A stretch of DNA of 64,000 nucleotides from Triadica sebifera. Lineage: Eukaryota > Streptophyta > Magnoliopsida > Malpighiales > Euphorbiaceae. The number at the start of each line of letters is the position of its first letter. Within the stretch, counting starts at the first letter, position 1. Made by a program: the position numbers and the translations under genes. Under the pieces are notes generated by a model. That model searched no databases. It saw only the letters and a list, made by a program, of their open reading frames with translations, and had not been told where the DNA came from. Positions 57,201-64,000 of this stretch are shown here, one piece after another. Where the stretch lies: NCBI GenBank assembly GCA_023653625.1, contig CM042894.1, positions 729,581 through 793,580 of the forward strand. The letters are read 5' to 3'.

Positions 57201-60132
57201 CACAGTCTCCAAATGAACTAAGTTGGCAAAAGAGACTAAATAAGATAAGTTGATCTTTTGAAAATTAACATCTTAAGAAGTACTAGTTATAACATGGAAC
57301 ATGACTAAGAAAAATTCCAACCTCAAACCAGTCAATGCAATCAACAGCTTGATCATTCTCAGATTTGGCAGCATTATTCTTGAGATAAGTGCAGAACATT
57401 ACGATTGGATCCCAACTAAGATCAGATGTCCCCTGAAGTACATTACGAACAATTACAGGTTGACCTTTGCCCCAGTGCTTCTGAAAGTGTTCAAGATTAT
57501 CATTATGGATTTCATTAACAGTAGGATAAAACAGATAGTTATCATTAGAATCTTCTCTCCTAGCTGCTTCTTGCAACTGCATAATCCCATTGACTTCACA
57601 ATCCATCCCAAGACATAACGAGCAGCATGAAGAAACATCCAATGTTTCTGGAAGCTCATAGCAGCCAACTATTTCCTCTGCACTTATTTCTAGCTCCTTT
57701 ACCCAACTTGCGGGGAAAACACTACTTAAATCAAGGAGACTATCACCACAACCACCTAACTCTGTGGGAGGACAAGGTATGCCGCCACCACCATCATCGG
57801 GAACTTTCCAACTGGGGAATATCATAGAATAGTCAAAACATTTACAGCCAGAATTCTGCTTTGAGATGCACGCTGATTTCATCTCCAAAAGTTGGTTTCC
57901 AGATATACAAGCTTTCCTTCGATTAGGGTATTTGCATAGAAGGGCTTTAACACTTCCAGGTAAGCTACCCTGAAGGATATCCCGACAACAACTTAAGCAA
58001 AGGTTATAGGAACAGCTTGGACACCTTCTATGGAAATCCACAATGGAAGTCTTGCAATTATTGCTGAACCAGGAATCAAATCATGCAACAGAGAGCAACA
58101 AAAAAAATTAAATTAATTATCTTAAATACATCACAGCTTTTCAGCAGCAGAGAACATACCAACAACAGTGCTTATTGCCTCCAACTTCAGCCTGCTGAAT
58201 TTGAACATCAGAGGGTTTGTGGCCTGTTACAGACTGAAACACATCAGAAGAAAGATCCCCCATGGGTTAGTAGTGAAAGTTAGCCCCAGAAGATGGATAA
58301 GCAGAAATCACAAATACCTTTTATTTTTGCCTCTAGTTCTATCTCAATACTCTGATCTTGATTTATTTGTTTTAGTACAGGAAGAAGCATACAGATCAAA
58401 TAGTGAAAATGTAAAACTTTGTTGACTTTGCTCTTGTCAGTGAAGAAGCCCTGAGACATTTTTTACCCATAGGTTTAAATATCATGATGGGTAATAGAAT
58501 TGTGAATGAGTTTGTTCATAATTTAGTCAAATTAGAAATCAGACCTTACATTCAATGTCCCTACATTGAATTGCTGAGCAGACCTTACAGCAACAGATTC
58601 CACGACAAACTGGGCATGCTATCTTAACTTCTTCTTGCATATCGAAATACCTAAATTTCATTTTAACATAAAGAATTACTAATCAAATTATCGAGCAAAT
58701 GGTTTAAAGAATTAAAGGACCAAAATCGTGAAAACATAGCATGTATTTGTAGTTGGAGTTATATCTGGATAACAAATAGCAGTTTGGCTTCCTGGATACA
58801 ATATGCTCTCCAAAGCCAATATTGTGTAGAGAAAGAGATAAATAAATTTTTCCATGTTAAAATAATAGACATTAAAGATTCATGTCTGTTCGTCTTTAAC
58901 TAATAAAGTTAAGATGCCTAAGCTAACAGTAATAATAACTTCTCGACTTGTTTTTTTTTTTTTTCTGTTAATTATTTGAATTACATTCTGCAAGCAAATC
59001 CAAGACCCAACTGTGGCATAAAGATTTTGCATTTTCTCTTCCAATCCAGTTATGATCAGTGGCTTCACAACTTCAATAACAAACCGCAATATTATTGTAT
59101 TGTAGCATTTGTGGGACAGGATAATAAACCAAACGAGTGAAAGAAACAGATAATTCAAGGCAATTTAAAAAAAATCGATACTGGAAGAACATACTGGTCT
59201 TTGATGCAGTCCATACAATAGAATTGTTTCCTACAACTCGAACACCGTATTAAAGTCTTCAAACCACTTCGTCTACACCAATGGCACTTTTTCCTCTTTC
59301 CCCTCCTCAATCTTACCATATCCTTCTTGAAAGGCACAACCTTTAAAAGAAAATAACACAAAAACAAATTCAATTAACCAAAAATAAAGATAAACAAGAA
59401 GGGGGAAAAGAACTTCTAAATGGTTAATGCAAAAAAAACAACCTGCAATTTACCAATGGGAGTTGGTTCAATGTTTTTGGACCGAAAACACCTTCTAGTA
59501 AGTGCACTTATATCGGCAGCTCCTATTTTAATATCACAAGGAGTAGAAGAAGAAGCAGCAGCTACATTGCCAAAATGTTTAGCAGGGGATATTGCCATTA
59601 ATCCATTAGGCAAATCTCTCATTAACTCTCCCTCACTATTACTACTATCGATATCGTTATCATTACCACTGTGAATCTCCTGTACCACAACTTTCTTCTT
59701 CTTCTTTTTCTTCTTCTTTCTCTTCTCTACTTCTCTTTTCAAGACCATTCTTATTAGTTCTAGTTGCAAATCCCCTCTCTTTAGCCTCATCTTCTTCACA
59801 GCCTCATCAAGCGCTTCAGATTCAGCGATCGATTTCTTTCTCTTCATAGCCTTCCCCAATTTCACCAATCTCGAGAATCTTTCCTCTTTCTGTGCCCTAA
59901 TTTCAGAATTGTGAGGCACCGAATCCGCATTGACAGTTGATTTCTTCTTGTATTTCCTCTGCAATTTAAGTGACTCCGGCACTTTACGCTTGTATTGCCT
60001 ATGGCGGCCCTGAAGATGGTGAATTTCGCAGAGCTTCTTGTCGTCCATCACTCTCCTATTGCACCGCCATTGCCGCCCATCCGTCCGCTTGCACCGAAGA
60101 TGGTCAGGCAGAGGCTCATTCTCCTCCATCAT
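54246..60132 (-). CDS. JMJ24: WRC-RING-JmjC protein of the JMJ24 type, 12 exons, 1033 aa
   Basis: Exons: 60132-59443, 59340-59195, 58650-58545, 58450-58318, 58223-58160, 58063-57322, 56578-56249, 55794-55255, 55184-55112, 55023-54938, 54518-54399, 54317-54246; all GT/AG, closing to 1034 codons. Domains: WRC (about 13-50, RCKRTDGRQWRCNRRVMDDK) with a basic tail; a run of about ten Lys near 140-150; RING/PHD-like Cys clusters at 249-303 (CHWC, CSSC, CMDC, CPVC) and a further Cys block near 380-400; then a JmjC domain (about 620-1000). The JmjC Fe(II) site is lost: the usual HxD is RYN (residues 731-733) and the distal His is Tyr964 (CPYQ). An acidic, Asp/Ser/Thr-rich insert lies near 825-850. 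In Arabidopsis JMJ24 also lacks the catalytic residues and is reported as a ubiquitin ligase acting on CMT3, so a chromatin-linked E3 rather than a demethylase is likely. Nuclear. Confidence 0.9.
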
Positions 60133-60480
60133 ACAAGAAAATATTCAAAATTTCCGGTAAAATTCGAAACTTTCTCGGGAAAGTGACGGAAACAGAGCAA
60201 AGCTGCTGGCTTTTTTTTTTTTTTTTCTGCTGATATTATAGAAAATAGAGAACCGAGTTAACTAAAGTGAGAAAGTGAAGCGTTATAGGGAGGTCATTTA
60301 TGGGCGTGGCGTGAAGAGAAATTGATGGCAGAAAGGTGTAATTTTGGGGAAAAGGGTAGTCCGATTTGGTATCGAAATCTTCAATCTAGTCGCAATCCAT
60401 GATTTAAGAGATTGCCACGATTTGGAACTCTCAGATTATCTTGTGAACTGAGGCCAAGGAATCTTTTGGAGATTGTAAAC
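60133..60480 (-). promoter_or_regulatory. Promoter and leader region of the JmjC gene
   Basis: Less AT-rich than the surrounding DNA, without a domain-bearing open frame, directly upstream of the JmjC ATG. It includes a poly-A/T run at 60210-60226 that would lie in the leader. No specific element stands out. Confidence 0.4.
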
Positions 60481-60489
60481 ATTTCCTTC

Positions 60490-62700
60490 TTTTTTTTTTT
60501 TTTGGTTTTCTTTTTGGACTTAAATCAAGAAATCTGCAGTGACATTATCCACCTGTGCAGCCACTGTAATCATAATGTCACATTAATTCTCCATTTTTTT
60601 TTCTTTTACTGATTTTAGTTTCTTTTTTATAATCTTTTACCTTAATGTTTAATGTGTATTGCACTTTGTGAGAAATAGAGGCTTTTGATGTTCCAGAAAT
60701 TCAGTATTGCAGAATGCAATTTATGGCAGCTTTTTATTTGCTGTATATAGTTATGTGATTGCATTTGCAGGTTTACCATTTCCTTTGTATTATCATTAGT
60801 CTGTCATGTCTATTTTTGCTTTGTATTATCAAGATTTTCTCCTTTATAATTTAACAAATTAATTCATTATAGCAGTTTAGTAATTAGATTAGTTTAGCAC
60901 TAGAATTTGCTGTTTAAGAAAAAAATGAAATATATATATAATTCTGACATGCTGTGATGAATTACAGTACCATGTTTGTCCCATAAAAAAAAATTGATTA
61001 GGATCATAAAAGAAAAAAAAAATGATAGGCCTAAGCCTAATGATGTTAATAGACAAGAGCTCGGAAAATCAAGCTGGAACATCCAAGGGCAATAAAGCAG
61101 GGAAGAACCAATGGGATTATCGAGTCCAAGCATCAAAAGAAAAGCGTACACCTGCTTTTAGTGCAGTTTCTATTACATTACATACACTGTATTTCCCATA
61201 TGGCAGAGCAATGTTTGAAGACAACGATGGGTTTTACTTTTACCATCCCCATATAAAAATTCAAGCTGGTAACTGGTAAATGAAAGAGTAAAAGAAAAGT
61301 AAAAAAAATGGTATGCCAAACCTGTGAGCCTGTGACTGTGATATGTAAATGCTTATCACAATGTCTAGCTAGCCTTAGGGGGGGGCCCTATCTATACAAC
61401 CTTCAATTTTATTATGTTCATTGGTGATCATCAAAATCAAATGCAACAGTTTTGACTTCTTAGCAGTAAGAACAATTTTTTTTTTCTTTTACTTGAATGA
61501 ACAATCAAAATGCAAAATGAAATAGTTTTCCCAAAACAATCCTAATTTTCTTAGTTTTGATTAATGGAGTGCAGCTTCATACCGGACAATAAAAAGGGAA
61601 AATTAGTGAAAAAATTGTTGTTACTTGGAAGAAAAATAATAGTAACATGAACTAATTTTCAGAATTTACCTTTGTGCAATGAGAATGAATTTGCTGATAG
61701 AAAAAAAAAGTTCCAGAAAAAGGAAAAACATGATTGGGTGCAGCGCTGGTGAAAATCTCCATTACGACACCATCAAATCAGAAAAGAGAAAAAAAAAATA
61801 TTGCAGGGAATTAATTCATCAACGCTGCACTCAATAATGTTTCTCCTGTCTGGTATATATCAAAAAAATCACTTCAATTGTCATACAATATTAGATCTGC
61901 AAATCTTTATAAATAATAAGTTCAGGCTGTTTACCATATAAAATTGTACTACGCCAACTCTTTGCAATTTGTACTACTTGCCATACCTCATATCAGTAAT
62001 ATTTAGATGACACAATCTATTTTTCTAACTATCCGTAGTCCAAATTTTATTAGTATTTTATAAATAAGATTTGAATTCGAAATCTCTAATTAAATGGGTA
62101 AAATATTTTTACTATTTTATCTCACCTATTAGATTAGAAATTATCGTTATATTAATTTTAATAGATATGGATGGAATCTAAACAAATATTTACACATAAG
62201 TTTTCATTTTACAATTAGGACTTTGAGAAGTATTGTTAAGAAATCAACTTAACTCTATTATACGATAGTTTCAGATATTTTTAAGGAAAGAAAAAACGAT
62301 ACACTATTATATAAAAATGAAAATAATTTGTGAAAAAATATATCTTTATGAGGAAACGTAAGGCATATTATGAATGGCTTCTGTTGTAGTTGGAATTGTG
62401 TGCGGAACATACTAATCTACTACTTGAAGGAAATGACTTTCTTTGCTTTTGTTTACAATATTACCAAATGAATAATCAACGGAATATTTGGATGTGACCT
62501 GCACACCATAATTCCATATTTCTTTCAATTCTATTATACACAAAATTTGAGAATAATATGCGAATATTGTAAAATTAATCAATTAATAAAATTGTTTTAT
62601 ACCCAAGATCATATTCTACGTATGTTCAAGATATAATCGTATTTTTTATTTCTACAAATAAGAGAAAAGAATATATATATATACACACACATTTAATTAA
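60490..62700. other. Intergenic DNA right of the JmjC gene
   Basis: I see no gene. The open frame at 61022-61279 (plus) begins in a purine-rich run, has no domain and no conserved look. A run of eight G lies at 61379-61386. From 62000 on the DNA is again strongly AT-rich. Confidence 0.45.
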
Positions 62701-62702
62701 TA

Positions 62703-63250
62703 TTAATTATCTTCATCTTCGAAGGACGACTTTACTTTCAGCATCTCCATGATGCACAATGGGCAAAGCATCCTGAGGAGGAACACGCTACCAAATGTGA
62801 GGCTTGTCCCAATGGTGAACCATTTGAGCAAATTTATCGGCGGGCCGGCGGCTCTATTCCCTTCCCTTGAAGCATGACTTAACTTGCACTTACGAATTTC
62901 TGGTATGATGAGATTTATGTCGTTAATACGTCTTTTCATTTCTGCACATTTAACATGTCTTCTTTTTTCTATAATTTCCAACAATGTCTTGGCATCTCCC
63001 TCGAGCCGTATAATGTTATCGTCCCACCCATTTTCTAACACCAGCTCAAGCCCTCGTAGCTGCGCAGCCAATTCTGCATTGGTGCTACTGCTTGAGCTGC
63101 CTATGGATTCTGCATAACCCAGTAAGAATTATGCCTTGTGATTCCTGAATATTCCGCCAATGCTCCCTCTCCCTTCTCTTCCTTTGTATGATTCATCAAA
63201 GTTTAGCTTTGTCCATCATCCTTGAGGCTTCCCCCAAGATACTGGTATTG
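62703..63250 (-). pseudogene. RNase H-like (RVT_3-type) pseudogene
   Basis: On the minus strand from about 63250 the sequence reads as a plant RNase H-like domain of the kind found in retroelement-derived 'ribonuclease H-like superfamily' proteins. It contains WTKLNFDESYKGREG, GYAESIGSS, NAELAAQLRGLELVLENGW, RLEGDAKTLLEIIEKRR and SREGNRAAG. It is broken by TGA at 63216-63218 and TAA at 63129-63131 in the otherwise continuous frame. The motif normally reading NRAAD, which carries the last acidic active-site residue, is NRAAG here. The C-terminal part (IGTSLTFGSVFLLRMLCPLC) no longer resembles the family. No start codon or upstream exon was found. A non-functional remnant is the best reading. 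Confidence 0.82.
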
Positions 63251-63259
63251 GGTCCTTGT

Positions 63260-64000
63260 GGAAATTTCTGATTATTATACCAACTGGGTTTTGAATTATT
63301 CATTGGCCATACTTAAAAAAAAAAAAGATATTTTCTTTTTTCGATTTCAAAGTTAAAGTTGATAAGATGATACTTACAAGTCCATGAATATATCTACTTA
63401 TCAATTTTAAGAATAATCATAAAATATGTAAGATTAATATAAATTTAAAATACATCAAGAATACTTGAAATACAAATTTTGAGACTAAAGCTTTCATTTA
63501 TTTATTTTCTTCATAAGTGGGCAAAATTTGTGTATCATACCAAAAGAAAAAGGAGAACCACCAATTTTAGTTTTTTTCTTTTTTTAAAAAAATAAAAGTT
63601 TTGGTTTTGGTGTAATATATTCATTCAATCATAGAAGGCCCAAAAGAGAGTGCTTGATTACGATGTGAACCTCTGAATCCCATATGTAGAAATAGTTCAG
63701 GACCTTCAGGTAGAGAAGTAAATGGAGCCCAAATAAGAGGACACTGAAAGTAGGAGAGAAACCAAAGCCCAATTGAAAATTAAATAAATAAAAAAGCAAT
63801 CCATGCCAAGGCTTCAAAAAAAATCTCCAAATGTCAAAAGACAAAATTGAAGAGATATTTTGGTTTTTATTTCAAGAAAAAAAAAGAGAGGATGAGATCT
63901 GTATTTTATGTTGAGTTTGATTATGAGATCAGTATTTGGTTTTTATTCAACTTTCATTTAAACATGATACACGATGTTGATTTAATCTCCACCATTCACT
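63260..64000. other. AT-rich right flank
   Basis: No gene, RNA or clear repeat seen. The open frame at 63629-63844 (minus) is low complexity and domain-free. Confidence 0.5.

Noticed and set aside
57301..57827. Frames at 57301-57618 and 57627-57827 (plus) and 57453-57668 (minus)
   Set aside because: Antisense or alternate-frame shadows of exon 6 of the JmjC gene.
59420..60233. Plus-strand frames opposite the JmjC first exon
   Set aside because: They mirror the conserved WRC-containing exon on the minus strand and have no domain of their own.
61022..61279. 85-codon plus-strand frame right of the JmjC gene
   Set aside because: It begins in an A-rich run, has no domain or splice partners and no conserved look; probably chance.

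Overview
This window is plant nuclear DNA. Genes are split by AT-rich introns with canonical GT/AG borders, intergenic DNA is very AT-rich, and the proteins are plant-specific or plant-type: a subgroup-11 R2R3-MYB, a MOTHER OF FT AND TFL1 PEBP protein, a DUF3774 wound-induced protein, a WRC-RING-JmjC protein and a VAP4-type MSP protein. A Ty1/copia retrotransposon remnant and an RNase H-like pseudogene add to this. The style suggests a eudicot, probably a rosid; the species cannot be named from the sequence alone. I see no tRNA, rRNA or organellar insert.

Layout from left to right. About 1-1980 is AT-rich with no convincing gene. At 2026-5066 (minus) is a seven-exon VAP4-clade protein. From 5.4 to 11.5 kb is gene-free DNA with dispersed repeats and one G-rich island near 7.6-8.0 kb. 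At 12072-15258 sits a broken copia element with both LTRs, a primer-binding site, a polypurine tract and a 5-bp target duplication; it appears to have landed inside an older TIR-like element that abuts the next gene. At 15498-16029 (minus) is a two-exon gene for a 136-aa, probably plastid-targeted protein that I cannot name. At 17108-17356 (minus) is a DUF3774 wound-induced protein. From 17.4 to 29.2 kb is gene-poor, with coding-like scraps, an inverted second copy of a 0.6-kb repeat, and a hairpin/direct-repeat structure near 27.3 kb. The MYB gene is at 29422-30708 (plus). From 30.7 to 41.1 kb is gene-poor DNA with microsatellites and dispersed repeats. MFT is at 41164-42050 (plus). From 42.1 to 46.5 kb is repeat-rich. 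A mitochondrial-type ABC1/UbiB atypical kinase is at 46895-50608 (plus). A 12-exon WRC-RING-JmjC gene of the JMJ24 type is at 54246-60132 (minus). A decayed RNase H-like gene is at 62703-63250 (minus).

The genes are independent transcription units with no operon logic. Every intron set given here was joined by hand, with reading-frame phase checked at each junction; predicted lengths are 267 aa (VAP4), 136 aa (unknown), 82 aa (DUF3774), 357 aa (MYB), 175 aa (MFT), 627 aa (ABC1K) and 1033 aa (JmjC).

The observations most worth a second look are: the JmjC protein has lost its Fe(II) ligands while keeping WRC and RING-type cysteines; the ABC1K start codon lies 8 bases before its first intron, behind overlapping upstream ORFs; the copia ORF is broken almost only by Trp-to-TGA changes in one unbroken frame; and there is a small conserved-looking plastid-type protein of unknown function.
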